Part shown: piece by piece, positions 44,301 to 52,798 of the stretch
Position numbering within the stretch: the first letter of the stretch is position 1
Layout of the letters: every line of letters begins with the position of its first letter
NCBI GenBank assembly: GCA_963575745.1
Contig: CAUYUJ010003681.1
Span: forward strand, 307,063 to 371,062
Length of the DNA: 64,000 nucleotides
Direction of reading: 5' to 3'
Source of the DNA: Prorocentrum cordatum
Taxonomy: Eukaryota; Sar; Dinophyceae; Prorocentrales; Prorocentraceae
Made by a program: the position numbers and the translations under genes
The notes under the pieces: generated by a model
The model's input: the letters and a program-made list of their open reading frames with translations, nothing else
What the model was told of the DNA's origin: nothing
Databases searched by the model: none

Positions 44301-46198
44301 TCTTTCACGATATATGCTGGGATCGTGTTGCACAGCAGCACGTCCGCAATCAGCGGCCAGGTGCGCCGAATGAGGCCCCCTGCGCTGTATGTCGTGGGCC
44401 GGGCATAGTTATAGCACACTTCCCGTATGCTGGACAGCGCGACGCTGAATCAGAACAAGCGCGCCAGCAGGAAAGGTACGTGGCAGATGCCCGGGAAATG
44501 CGTCGGCTACGTGAAGCAGTGGAGGCACTGGAGGCTCGAGCCGCACAATCGGCGGAGCCATCCGCACGTGCCCCAGCTGCACAGGCATACCCCTGGCCAG
44601 CGCCAGAGCAAGGCATTCAGATGCCCATCCTGCCTACGCTTCGAGCGCAGGAGCCCCCAGCTGCGGGGCCACCCGCTGAAGCGGCTCCCGCCGCCCAAGC
44701 GGGGCCACCCGCAAATGGACCTCCAAATCCAGGTTTCCTGAGGGCAATGGAGGCCAACATCAGGCGGAGTGGCAGGAGCGGAGGCGGGACTCGAAGGCCA
44801 ACTGGATCAACCAGGACCTCGCGAGTGGCAAGCCCGGTCAGCGCCAGGAGCCGTGCAAGCGCTGAGAGCGCAGAGGCAGCCCAGTTCCATACCACATTCA
44901 TGATCGATACAGAGGGGCTGACCTACGCACGTGACGACACGGACACGCTGCCACCAGGAGGTGAATGGATGTCCACGCTATCTGCGAATTATTGGGTCCT
45001 TGAGCAGGAACCAATTACCGTGGAGGAGCGCCGCCAGTATGAGCAGATGTGGTGCACCGAGCTAACCATGAGTCAATGGGTGCTTGAACAGCGCCTGTTG
45101 AAAGGTACACTCGGTTCGCAGATCACGTACCACACCAATGACCATGGGACAATGGCTCTGGCAGCGCGAAATGGGACATTCTTTCCTGACGAAGACGGTA
45201 TGCCCTGCATCTCGTTCATGCTAGACATTGGGTCCAATGTGAACATCATTGGATCCAATACGGCGCGAACCTTCCAGGAGATTATGGCCAGGTACAATCA
45301 CCGACCTGCCATATGCACCCTGAGTAAGACCCTCTACATCAATGGTGTTGGTGAGGGCGCTGCGATATGTCGGAAGATGGGCAACTTCAAGATCGGGGTA
45401 CAATATGCCAATGAGGCAAGCCCCCGTATTGAGGAGTATGCCTCCAACATCGCAGAAGGCTCGGGTGCCAATCTCCCAGCCATCTGGGGCCTAGGAGCCA
45501 TGGAAGCACGTGATACGATCATCGTGCTGAAGCCAGGCTACCAGAAGGTTATCTTCCCCAGCGGTGACTACACCCTGAAGCTGGGAAGAGGCGCCAAGGT
45601 CCTGAAGGCGAAGAAAACACCCTCGGGACATCTCGCGATTCCCTGCGGTTTGTATGACGGGGCTAAAAGCCAGACGGTCACGAACACATTCACAATCCGC
45701 AGCAGTCGAGATGGCTATACCGAGACGGAGAACGAAGAGGACCCCGTCAGTGCGGGGCCACCCGCCGAAGCAACAGCGGGGCCACCCGCGACGGGACAGT
45801 CCATGACCGTCACGACCGATACGTACATTGTCGAGCCGTACATCGACAAGCAGCTCCTGGAAGACACGACCCGTTTGATCGTGGACAGGACGCTGAACAG
45901 CTGGTGGGAGGGCCAACAGTGTCCCGAAGGGACCTGGCCACATATGAAGGATGCTCTGAAGTCTAAGATATTCTGGGCAGTCCAGGAAGCGGTGAATAAA
46001 TGGACACCTGAGGACCAAGCGGGGCCACCCGCGTCACCGCCACCACCACCAAGCTACACGGGCGGAGGTGCGTCGGACTCTGCGGGGCCAACCCGCGTGG
46101 AGATCGCGAGCGTAGCCACACCAGCGACTCCTGCGGAGCCATCCGCTAGCAGCATGCCTCCGAGTCAGACGGCAACGTGGTCACACGACCGCCGCTGA
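41114..46198 (+). CDS. pol part 1: 2'-phosphotransferase, RING, protease
   Basis: Open in the -1 frame relative to gag from 41114, with no good ATG, so it is probably made by frameshifting. Numbering from 41132, residues about 235-500 are a Tpt1/KptA-like domain, 1036-1087 a RING-H2 finger, and about 1350-1400 an aspartic protease with MLDIGSNVNIIG (Asp at 1365). Between them lie Ala/Gly/Pro linkers made of AGPPA-type repeats. The segment ends at TGA 46196-46198, and the same frame stays open beyond. Protease Asp-Ile-Gly-Ser replaces the commoner Asp-Thr/Ser-Gly. It matures the polyprotein in the family; the roles of the other two domains in the element are unknown. Confidence 0.85.
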   Translation, partial: GSFPRCLDSNSASAAPCTTTRFGTNESAAEARSWDEVGAGRSSRQAKEDKGSAGPPAKAAPAAAAGTPAEGTLSREERFKVLKEFGDRQKLADDAVADQGHPHPGAESSAGAASSAAGSAGPPVKAPPAALAGPPARWQPVMSVLRNIPLGAMEYWQGIEGKGPKRTINPRVTRDDTDRYEVINCPDRRNFECRNDWEREQQAVGNMLRDRPPLRVAQHKAELMKVMERFGMDPTLPRDGQMTKVSIWFSTALRHSPYWKDGFSRHFEKISTFDPYDGWVVVDDLLTNWTENDQWKGYREMHGVLIKGRPHTSYVYWVLLNCCEMIDHHGMQKGRLQMKCVDDSMLLPPRFRPTARRPQYFIRATNGHSSPGIHCPESLYKPITTWMKEPDDPVYFIHGTQWEYVKDILANGLSCLAQDNPKRKGGRQFVHGCPYLPGDPRIQSGIRPDSEVLIFCSINKMLSSGFSLWRSANDIVMTRGHDGRIPPDHILQIVSIAKYRVGEAWSNPLAYDKSRRRGQPADRIRTDDYLPLKLCDRTLGVMEDHAMYLKGWSKTDGRPFNLIMTEQDVAPRPYDTQTVLMINAQEDEVMPEAGPPAGAGTPAVDTSDGSWQQVVTPVATVASPWRPDQQAWVQALNSYLTPADVSGLTDQLYRADPWAVHTGIQDAQQRNLRTPAGPPGVLGPQPQRPPQQAGGARFVPMGGSDGGSPFRTPPSETSENSLWQRLQAIRGNPALAAALQATTPFGTPRGSEGGVAAGSPAERTPAEPPAHAGPPADGQQGSDYERRAANLRAQATFLQQQADRVPSLLRNRNIDVTNHGDFRPLWSWTSEDAPNADPTNPYRQVFIPGIASHPIYGWDNHGPAEAQAMDAPMYPEYYAQMNNTPMIAGPPANEYTRNLANEMFRLQFTRAVDAQSMPHYAYMPTPTDPETVVQPAGLAVPAAMGSMPDYIRDVHNTQQAILASRQQARDNTRLRQQRAIQRRIERETQAGTPADAGPPAERPDRRPPPTPYREGETTFERQARTRPDVPAPVISDYNFTQCPICMDNYEMGTTVWRLACGHFFHDICWDRVAQQHVRNQRPGAPNEAPCAVCRGPGIVIAHFPYAGQRDAESEQARQQERYVADAREMRRLREAVEALEARAAQSAEPSARAPAAQAYPWPAPEQGIQMPILPTLRAQEPPAAGPPAEAAPAAQAGPPANGPPNPGFLRAMEANIRRSGRSGGGTRRPTGSTRTSRVASPVSARSRASAESAEAAQFHTTFMIDTEGLTYARDDTDTLPPGGEWMSTLSANYWVLEQEPITVEERRQYEQMWCTELTMSQWVLEQRLLKGTLGSQITYHTNDHGTMALAARNGTFFPDEDGMPCISFMLDIGSNVNIIGSNTARTFQEIMARYNHRPAICTLSKTLYINGVGEGAAICRKMGNFKIGVQYANEASPRIEEYASNIAEGSGANLPAIWGLGAMEARDTIIVLKPGYQKVIFPSGDYTLKLGRGAKVLKAKKTPSGHLAIPCGLYDGAKSQTVTNTFTIRSSRDGYTETENEEDPVSAGPPAEATAGPPATGQSMTVTTDTYIVEPYIDKQLLEDTTRLIVDRTLNSWWEGQQCPEGTWPHMKDALKSKIFWAVQEAVNKWTPEDQAGPPASPPPPPSYTGGGASDSAGPTRVEIASVATPATPAEPSASSMPPSQTATWSHDRR
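41120..41126 (+). promoter_or_regulatory. Candidate -1 frameshift heptamer
   Basis: T TTC CCA in the gag frame, six bases after the last stop of the pol frame (TAA 41111-41113). It has the X XXY YYZ form, although C in the second triplet is not a favoured choice. The mini-hairpins switch from the gag frame to the pol frame between 40537 and 41270, agreeing with a shift here. Confidence 0.4.
41834..42620 (+). other. Tpt1/KptA-like RNA 2'-phosphotransferase domain
   Basis: The order of motifs matches the family: VSIWFSTALRH (Arg248-His249), GWVVVDDLL, FIRATNGHS (Arg357), VYFIHGT, a HGCPYLPGDP segment, SGIRPDSEVLIF, and WRSANDIVMTRGHDG (Arg464). The four residues known to be essential in Tpt1 (Arg, His, Arg, Arg) are all present. 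The family moves an internal RNA 2'-phosphate to NAD+ at tRNA splice junctions, and related enzymes ADP-ribosylate RNA ends. In a retroelement, activity on its own RNA, on the tRNA primer or in host defence are all guesses. No mini-hairpin interrupts the domain. Confidence 0.85.
44237..44392 (+). other. RING-H2 finger in pol
   Basis: CPIC, then 14 residues on CGHFFHDIC, then CAVC: the C-x2-C, C-x-H-x2-H-x2-C, C-x2-C ligand set of a RING-H2 zinc finger. Such domains usually bind a ubiquitin-conjugating enzyme. It could act on host factors or on element proteins. Confidence 0.85.
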
Positions 46199-46230
46199 CG
46201 GGGGCAGGCGGGCGCGCCGGCGGCGCTCGC
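46196..46230 (+). promoter_or_regulatory. Candidate stop-codon readthrough signal
   Basis: TGA is followed directly by CGG. After nine bases there is an 8-bp stem (GCGGGCGC 46208-46215 with GCGCTCGC 46223-46230, one G-U pair) and a 7-nt loop. This is the form of the UGA-CGG plus stem-loop readthrough signals known from plant RNA viruses. The frame downstream is open to 52798. Confidence 0.65.
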
Positions 46231-49200
46231 TTGCGAAGAGAAGCCGAATACCGGCCTCCTCGCTACATACGTTGGCCGCGCTGAGGCCCGAGAGGAAAAA
46301 TATCATTCAAAATGTCTTGTCATCGAAGATATTCGCACAGCTTGCGCTGAACTCCGAACCCGTGGATACATATGCGACCGGATTACCCATAATGAGGTAA
46401 TGACTTCAACTGGAACACAGTATTTGGGAAATTTGTTGGCAGGAGACTACAATATGTTGTGGGTGGCCACACCCTCTGATTGGTACGTTCGTACTCCAGG
46501 AAAGAGGGCGGGACCACACTGTCAACGTATACAAAATCTCCTGATCAAAGCGCGTGCTCTGAGAATGCAGATTGTTATCCTGGGGCCACCCGGGTATTTC
46601 TGGAAACAGGGTCCGATCAAAGATGTTATCGAAGATTTGAAGCTAAGCATTATACGAATGAGACTCTGTCATTTCGGTATCAAGTTTGACCGCTCCAGTA
46701 AATATCCCAGTGGTTCTTATATACAAGTTGCTACATCTTGTCCTCATATACCGATAAACTTATGGAAATGCACTTGTGGCTCACACAAAGAGCATGATTT
46801 GGATTGGTATGGCCAAGATCAGCAACGTGCCGAGTTTCGGCATAAAACTTTGGCTATCATTATTGCACGCTTCCTTGATCAACTCAATAAAGCCAACATG
46901 ATCAGGAATGAGCGGAGTGCGGTACACCTCAGTGTGTGTACTCGCGTTGACAAAAAGGTAAGACACTACGTCCAATGTCCACAAAAGGGCCCTCAATGGG
47001 ACCATGTTGTTCGTAGAGTCACGACCGACCTGGACACGAATAAGATCGTTCAAGATATCAGAATCCAGGATCAGCCAACTGGGTACAATTATGTAGCTCC
47101 ATTACCTGATGGGGTTACAAACATCAGTACTCGGTTATACTGGGAGCCTCCGGCTCCAGTTCTTCACGGCGACGGTGAGTCGCGAAGGCCACGCCCAAAG
47201 CGTGTGACGATCGTCGATGACGATCGATCTCCTCCCCCTTCGATTGAGCGTTGCCAAACGCGACCCACCAACAACTTTCCTGAAATTCCGCCATTTCCTG
47301 ACTTAACAGCGGATTCCTCCGCAGCGGATCTCTCCGCGGAAACTGCGTTGCCCACTGATGCCAGGATAAAACAGAAAGAAAAGCAGAAAGCTGACAAAGA
47401 GGCCGGCATCAAACCGAAGAAAATCCCGAAGAAAGTGGAAGACGGTAACGACGACTGTGGAGAGGACCTCAAAGGGCTTGACTGCTCCACATATTTCAAC
47501 GACGTTCCTCTTGACGACTCGGACTCGGACAGCGAATCAGAGGACATCTTCATGATGTTACCGGCGGGGCAACCCGCTGACTCACATGCTGATGTCTTCT
47601 CGATGGTCCAGTCATTATGCTACGGCAGAAACAATCAAGTGGACATGCTTGAATTATGTGGGGGCAAGGGTGGTATATCCATATTAGCCTTCAAGAGGGG
47701 ACTCTCGTCAGGCGGGAACCTTGACAAGATATCTATGGTTGACCTTGGAAACTCGGAAGTACAAAGAGCAGTCCTCCACTACCTCAAGACTTGCTTTGTC
47801 AAGATCACGATTCTGCAGCCAAGCTGCAGAACTACTGGACTTCCTTCCTATTTCAATGCACAGGTCAATCATGATACGTGGCTTAAACACCACAAAGAGG
47901 ACCTGCCTCATATCACGTTCTGTGGAACAGTCGCTCTATTACAAGACGACCTAAGACGTTTCTTTCTCAGGGAACAACCAATGGGCACGTGGGTGGATGA
48001 GATCCAGCCATGGAAGGAACTGGCACAACGCAAGGTCACTTGCCAAACGATTATTGATCAGTGCACGACTGGTCTCAAAGATTCATTTGGACAATACATC
48101 CGCAAGCCAACACAGATGATGGCAAACAAAGAAGAGTTGTTGGCACCTTTCAGAGGCAAGCGTTGTCCAGGTAATCATGTGCACGCCAATGCTTGCAACA
48201 AAGAACTAGCAAGGGCGGCACAGTATACCTACAGAATGCAGTCACTGATCGTTGATGCGGTGCAAATCGCCAAAGATCTGTTTGCTTACGGTCGCGATCC
48301 ATTCGCGAATCGCGAACGCAGCTATGCGTTCGTAACAAACAGTGCTGGCTACGACTTGGACGACCCAACAATCCGGAGACACCCAAACGGAGAAATCTGG
48401 CGACCACCACCTGGCGGTCTTGGGTGCCATGGCTGTGTGGACAACAACTACAAGCAATCACCAAAGCACAGCAGGGATCCGAAGATGTGTCGGTGGTATG
48501 ATGTTGAACCATACTACTGGGACTGTCCAAGCTGTAAGAAGGAATATCAGAAGAGTAATCCTCACCACACCAAGATATCTGGCCAATGCAGATTCGCCGA
48601 AAAATGGAAGCTGCCAGATAACTTTGGTCAGCCGCGCCCGGCGGGGCAAGCCGCTCCTGCGGCGCCAGCCGCGGAAGCGGCTCCAGCCGCAGAAGCGGCG
48701 CCAGCCGCAAAAGCGGCGCCGGCCGCGAGAGCGCGCATACGCGCGCCTAGGCCGCCACGGCCTGGTGAGGGCGATCCAACCGCAGGCGCCAGCAGCCATG
48801 ACATCACCAGAGCCGAAGGGGCTAATGGTGGCAACACTGGCGCTGGCAGCTCTGACGATCACCGTAGACTGCCACAAGTTGCAGCAAGGCGCGGACGCAT
48901 GGAGGGAGGAGATCCTCCACCACCGCCGCAGCCTCAAGCAGAGCCGAGGCCAAGGCCAAGGCTCCCTGATTGGACTCGCTTCGACGTTCAGCTCAGCCTC
49001 CAAAACCTGCGCAGCTTTGACCCAGCTGTAGTGCAGCGAGAACTCCGCAAACTCCACTTGAGATGGTTTCATGCCAAGGAGCCAAAAATGCGGATGATTC
49101 TAACTAAGGTTGGTCTGGGTGAAACCCGTTTGAGTCTGATCAAAGGCATTTGCGACTCGTGTAGAGAATGTCGAGCCTGGGACAAACCAGGCAACACGGT

Positions 49201-52200
49201 GATGCCTTCTGTGTCACTGCCAGGACGTTTCAACGAGGAAGTCGAATGTGATCTTTTCTTTTACAAACAGGAACATATTGTTTTTCACATCATCGACCGT
49301 TGTATTCGCTGGGCAGCTGGCACAGAGATTCCTGATAAGACCATGCATACTGTTCTCGATGCCTATCACACAACTTGGATGCAACATGGCCCTGCTAAAA
49401 TCTTATACTCCGATGGGGAAGGAGCACTGAATAACGATACAGCAAAGGCCATCCTTAAGGCTAAGGGAACAGAGCTTCGTATCCGAGCGCGTGGCCAACA
49501 CGCCACGACTATCGAAGCTAGGAACGGCATCCTGCGACACCTCATACACGTGATGGGAGAAGAATTGAATAGATTAAATATTCCTCTGAATTTCACTCGT
49601 CTTTTACATGAAGCCTTGTTTGCCAGCAACGCATTTACCTTCTACAATGAAGTGTCTCCGTACAATGCGCTGTATGGCAGACAACCAGCTATGCTTCCCG
49701 ATTTCCCTGTCTTGGATCATGATCAGTCCGCTGAATCATCAGATCACTCAAGGGAGGAAACAATCAGGAGGGTTAGTCTGGAGGCAATCACGCAGGCCAC
49801 TGCGGTTGCCAAGACGAACAGGGCTCTCCGTACGAAGACTACTGCTACGGGTGAATTTCACTACAAAGAGGGAGATCTCGTGGACTATCATCGCCCGACC
49901 ACCACGAAAGACGACTGGGGTGGATGGAGTGGTCCATACCCGGTCATCCGCAACGAACCTGACCGAGGCCAGGTCATCGTGAAGGTCGGTAGTCGCGAGG
50001 TGCGAGTACAGTATCCTGACACACGACACACGCTGTACATCGAAGCACTTATGGTCCGCGAGATAGGATCGGACAATACGGCCCTTCGGACAGTATTGGC
50101 CTTTATTGCCGGTCTGCCAGCGGGGAAACCCGCCATGACTTTCGGATATCTACCAGCGAAACAGGGTCGGCTGCAGATGACTGCTGCGAGCCGACTTTCG
50201 CCTAAGGTGCACTTGGCTCTTCAGTACCTCATACGCAACTACTTTCGTATTGAAAACGTTGTTGCTGTACGACTTGCCAAGAGCCTGACGAAGTTGCCTG
50301 CTGCACCCTATGCAGACAGCTGTACACTAGTGCACTATGATAATGATGTGACCCCTGGTTTTCATTACTATGAAGCTGATGGCACTGCCTTGAACATCTA
50401 CGACATCACAGGATCTACACACTCACGCATCATCCAGTGTCTTAAATCCAGGAAGCCGCCTGCTGGATTTGACCGAGACCTCACTAAGTTTGAGGAACTC
50501 GCTGATGGTCCACCACCAAGCGAGTCACCTCCAGCAGCTGCTCCTGAGCAGCCTCCTGCGGAGAACGATGGTCGGCTCCCGACCATCATAGAAGAAACAG
50601 AAGAAGATCTGGATGCCTTTGTCTTGAAGTCGTGGTATGCTGAACTGATGGATGACAGAACACTCCTTGAAGCTGACACAGAAGAAGTCATGCATACAGT
50701 TCCCACATACATGACAGACACACAGTGTGTGTTAGTCTCTACGACCTGTGAAGATGTGCAAGGCCACTTGCCGGAGCGGGGTCACCCGCCAGGATACGAC
50801 ATGGACACTTCTTACTACGTTCCTTTATGCTCCACGGATCCGGATAGCAAATATGATCTGGACTCCGATGAGCACGGGAAGTACATCGAGCTCTGCTTCA
50901 CAGCAGACATGTCCAAAGTCGTCCTGTCCGAGCAGCAACACCGATTGTTGGATGACAGCAGCGTCACAACTATGCGAGTATACGTTAGTGCTGCCTCCAA
51001 ACGTGCCGTGGTCGTCAAGGAAGACGATCTACTCACGAAGGCCGACATTCAAGCGAATCCGGTCAAAGTTTCCAAAGCCCTTTACACAGAATTGAAGACT
51101 TGGCTTGACAATAAATGCTTTCAGATGACTGACTTGAGCAAAGCGTCTAACATCATGACTTCACGCTACGTATACAAATGGAAGTTTGTCAAGAACGAAA
51201 AGGGCGAAATGGAAAGGACGATCAGGTTACGCTTGGTACTCCGTGGCTTCATGGACCTTGAAGCCTTTGATGTCGAAACCTTCTCTGGCACGGCAAGGAG
51301 GTCAAGCCAGAGACTGCTCGCAAGTTCTGCTGCATGCAACAAAGCTTGGATCATCGCTTCCCTGGACATCAACATGGCTTTCTTGAAGGGACTGACCTAT
51401 AGCGAGCTCGCCGCGGCAACGGGCGAGAAAGAGCGTGTGGTGTGCTTCACACTACCTCCTGGGTCAGCAGCTGTCCTTCGCACACTGCCAGGCTTTGAGT
51501 CATATGACGAATCAAAGCATTGTCTTCGGTGTCTGAAGCCGGGGACGGGCACGAAGGATGCTCCCAGGGCATTCTCGCTGAAGCTCAGGTCCATCACTAG
51601 GAGCTTTGGGCTACAGCCTACTTCATACGACGAAGAGTTCGAGATGAGCTCAAACCTCTTGACAGCCAAGCACGTTGATGACATCAATATGACTGGGAAG
51701 GAAGATGCTATTGACAAGTATGTCAAGTGTGTTGAAGATACGTTTGGGAAGTGCAAACTGAACAAGCACACATGCACAAACTGTGCCGTTCGGTATAACA
51801 AGACCGATGATGGGAGCGTCACTCTTGATCAGGACGAATACATCAAACAGCTTCGTCCTATCACACATCCAGAACTCACAGGAGCTGATCCTGAGAGCAA
51901 AGCGACAAAGACGATTTCTGATATGTTCGTCAGTCTTCGTGGCGCTCTAGCCTATGCGTTGATCACGCAGGTATGGCTGATGGTCTATGTTGTCTCACTA
52001 CAACGTATCCAGGAACCGACAAACATCCAGGTACGACGACTAAACGCGGTTACCAGGAAACTACAGGCAGGTCCGAAGAAGATCGTGTATCAAGCTATGA
52101 CTCCAACAGGAGAAGTTGACCTGCATAGCGATTCTGGCTATCGCCGTCTCAATGGAGATGAAGACGACGAAGTCAAAGGCTATGGTATCCGCGGGGCTAA

Positions 52201-52798
52201 CCTGCTGAGGCGTGGCCACACGCAAGCGGGGAAACCCGTCGTGCACCTGGTGGACGCATACTGCAAGTCTCATCGACTGCAGGTGCGTTCGAGCTACTCT
52301 GCGGAAACACTGGCAGCAGCCCACAACTTGGAAGACTGCTACCCGACCATTGTAACGCTCCACGAGCTACACTCGGGACCATTGACCCCCACACAGTTAA
52401 AGAACATATTGGAAATGGGTGGTCTATGTATCAAAGTCACTCTGACTATTGATGCCGAGTCTGTCTTCAAGTCTTTGTCTAGCAAAGATCTGAAGAAGCC
52501 CACAGAATGTACTCTGCTTGGGCACATTAGCTGGATCCGCCAGATGATGGAGCGCGGAATCGTTGAAAGCGTTCAATGGTGTGACACGCGGGATATGACT
52601 GCCGATGGTCATACCAAAGGTAGTATTGACCGCGCGTTGCTCCTACAAGTAATGGCCGGCCAGCAATCCTTCAAGCACGAGCTGAAGAAACATACACCGT
52701 ATAGGGCGGGCAGGTCGTCTCAGGACGGCCCTGCCTCCCGAGCTAGCGGGGAAACCCGCGTGCAGGTGCGCTCTAGTAGCGAGGAAACTCGCCGGTAG
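46199..52798 (+). CDS. pol part 2: MTase-like, integrase, RT, RNase H
   Basis: Same frame as pol part 1. The ATG at 46400 would cut a block that already begins near 46260, so readthrough is the better model. Numbering from 46400: 417-425 LELCGGKGG resembles a methyltransferase motif I, and QPSCRTTG at 473 a weak motif IV. The integrase has a His/Cys site (LHLRWFH, CDSCREC) and catalytic Asp951, Asp1005, Glu1039. RT has SLDINMAFLKG (Asp1656) and the box HVDD (1758-1761), in which His replaces the usual Tyr. RNase H begins LHSDSGY (Asp1911), with a later YSAETLAAAHNLED and IDAESVFKSL. The frame ends TAG 52796-52798. All catalytic acids are kept, so the enzymes may be active. Confidence 0.93.
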   Translation, partial: RGQAGAPAALACEEKPNTGLLATYVGRAEAREEKYHSKCLVIEDIRTACAELRTRGYICDRITHNEVMTSTGTQYLGNLLAGDYNMLWVATPSDWYVRTPGKRAGPHCQRIQNLLIKARALRMQIVILGPPGYFWKQGPIKDVIEDLKLSIIRMRLCHFGIKFDRSSKYPSGSYIQVATSCPHIPINLWKCTCGSHKEHDLDWYGQDQQRAEFRHKTLAIIIARFLDQLNKANMIRNERSAVHLSVCTRVDKKVRHYVQCPQKGPQWDHVVRRVTTDLDTNKIVQDIRIQDQPTGYNYVAPLPDGVTNISTRLYWEPPAPVLHGDGESRRPRPKRVTIVDDDRSPPPSIERCQTRPTNNFPEIPPFPDLTADSSAADLSAETALPTDARIKQKEKQKADKEAGIKPKKIPKKVEDGNDDCGEDLKGLDCSTYFNDVPLDDSDSDSESEDIFMMLPAGQPADSHADVFSMVQSLCYGRNNQVDMLELCGGKGGISILAFKRGLSSGGNLDKISMVDLGNSEVQRAVLHYLKTCFVKITILQPSCRTTGLPSYFNAQVNHDTWLKHHKEDLPHITFCGTVALLQDDLRRFFLREQPMGTWVDEIQPWKELAQRKVTCQTIIDQCTTGLKDSFGQYIRKPTQMMANKEELLAPFRGKRCPGNHVHANACNKELARAAQYTYRMQSLIVDAVQIAKDLFAYGRDPFANRERSYAFVTNSAGYDLDDPTIRRHPNGEIWRPPPGGLGCHGCVDNNYKQSPKHSRDPKMCRWYDVEPYYWDCPSCKKEYQKSNPHHTKISGQCRFAEKWKLPDNFGQPRPAGQAAPAAPAAEAAPAAEAAPAAKAAPAARARIRAPRPPRPGEGDPTAGASSHDITRAEGANGGNTGAGSSDDHRRLPQVAARRGRMEGGDPPPPPQPQAEPRPRPRLPDWTRFDVQLSLQNLRSFDPAVVQRELRKLHLRWFHAKEPKMRMILTKVGLGETRLSLIKGICDSCRECRAWDKPGNTVMPSVSLPGRFNEEVECDLFFYKQEHIVFHIIDRCIRWAAGTEIPDKTMHTVLDAYHTTWMQHGPAKILYSDGEGALNNDTAKAILKAKGTELRIRARGQHATTIEARNGILRHLIHVMGEELNRLNIPLNFTRLLHEALFASNAFTFYNEVSPYNALYGRQPAMLPDFPVLDHDQSAESSDHSREETIRRVSLEAITQATAVAKTNRALRTKTTATGEFHYKEGDLVDYHRPTTTKDDWGGWSGPYPVIRNEPDRGQVIVKVGSREVRVQYPDTRHTLYIEALMVREIGSDNTALRTVLAFIAGLPAGKPAMTFGYLPAKQGRLQMTAASRLSPKVHLALQYLIRNYFRIENVVAVRLAKSLTKLPAAPYADSCTLVHYDNDVTPGFHYYEADGTALNIYDITGSTHSRIIQCLKSRKPPAGFDRDLTKFEELADGPPPSESPPAAAPEQPPAENDGRLPTIIEETEEDLDAFVLKSWYAELMDDRTLLEADTEEVMHTVPTYMTDTQCVLVSTTCEDVQGHLPERGHPPGYDMDTSYYVPLCSTDPDSKYDLDSDEHGKYIELCFTADMSKVVLSEQQHRLLDDSSVTTMRVYVSAASKRAVVVKEDDLLTKADIQANPVKVSKALYTELKTWLDNKCFQMTDLSKASNIMTSRYVYKWKFVKNEKGEMERTIRLRLVLRGFMDLEAFDVETFSGTARRSSQRLLASSAACNKAWIIASLDINMAFLKGLTYSELAAATGEKERVVCFTLPPGSAAVLRTLPGFESYDESKHCLRCLKPGTGTKDAPRAFSLKLRSITRSFGLQPTSYDEEFEMSSNLLTAKHVDDINMTGKEDAIDKYVKCVEDTFGKCKLNKHTCTNCAVRYNKTDDGSVTLDQDEYIKQLRPITHPELTGADPESKATKTISDMFVSLRGALAYALITQVWLMVYVVSLQRIQEPTNIQVRRLNAVTRKLQAGPKKIVYQAMTPTGEVDLHSDSGYRRLNGDEDDEVKGYGIRGANLLRRGHTQAGKPVVHLVDAYCKSHRLQVRSSYSAETLAAAHNLEDCYPTIVTLHELHSGPLTPTQLKNILEMGGLCIKVTLTIDAESVFKSLSSKDLKKPTECTLLGHISWIRQMMERGIVESVQWCDTRDMTADGHTKGSIDRALLLQVMAGQQSFKHELKKHTPYRAGRSSQDGPASRASGETRVQVRSSSEETRR

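Noticed and set aside
46400-46402. Independent pol ORF starting at this ATG
   Set aside because: The frame is continuous upstream through 46199, and the conserved block begins before the ATG; readthrough explains it better.
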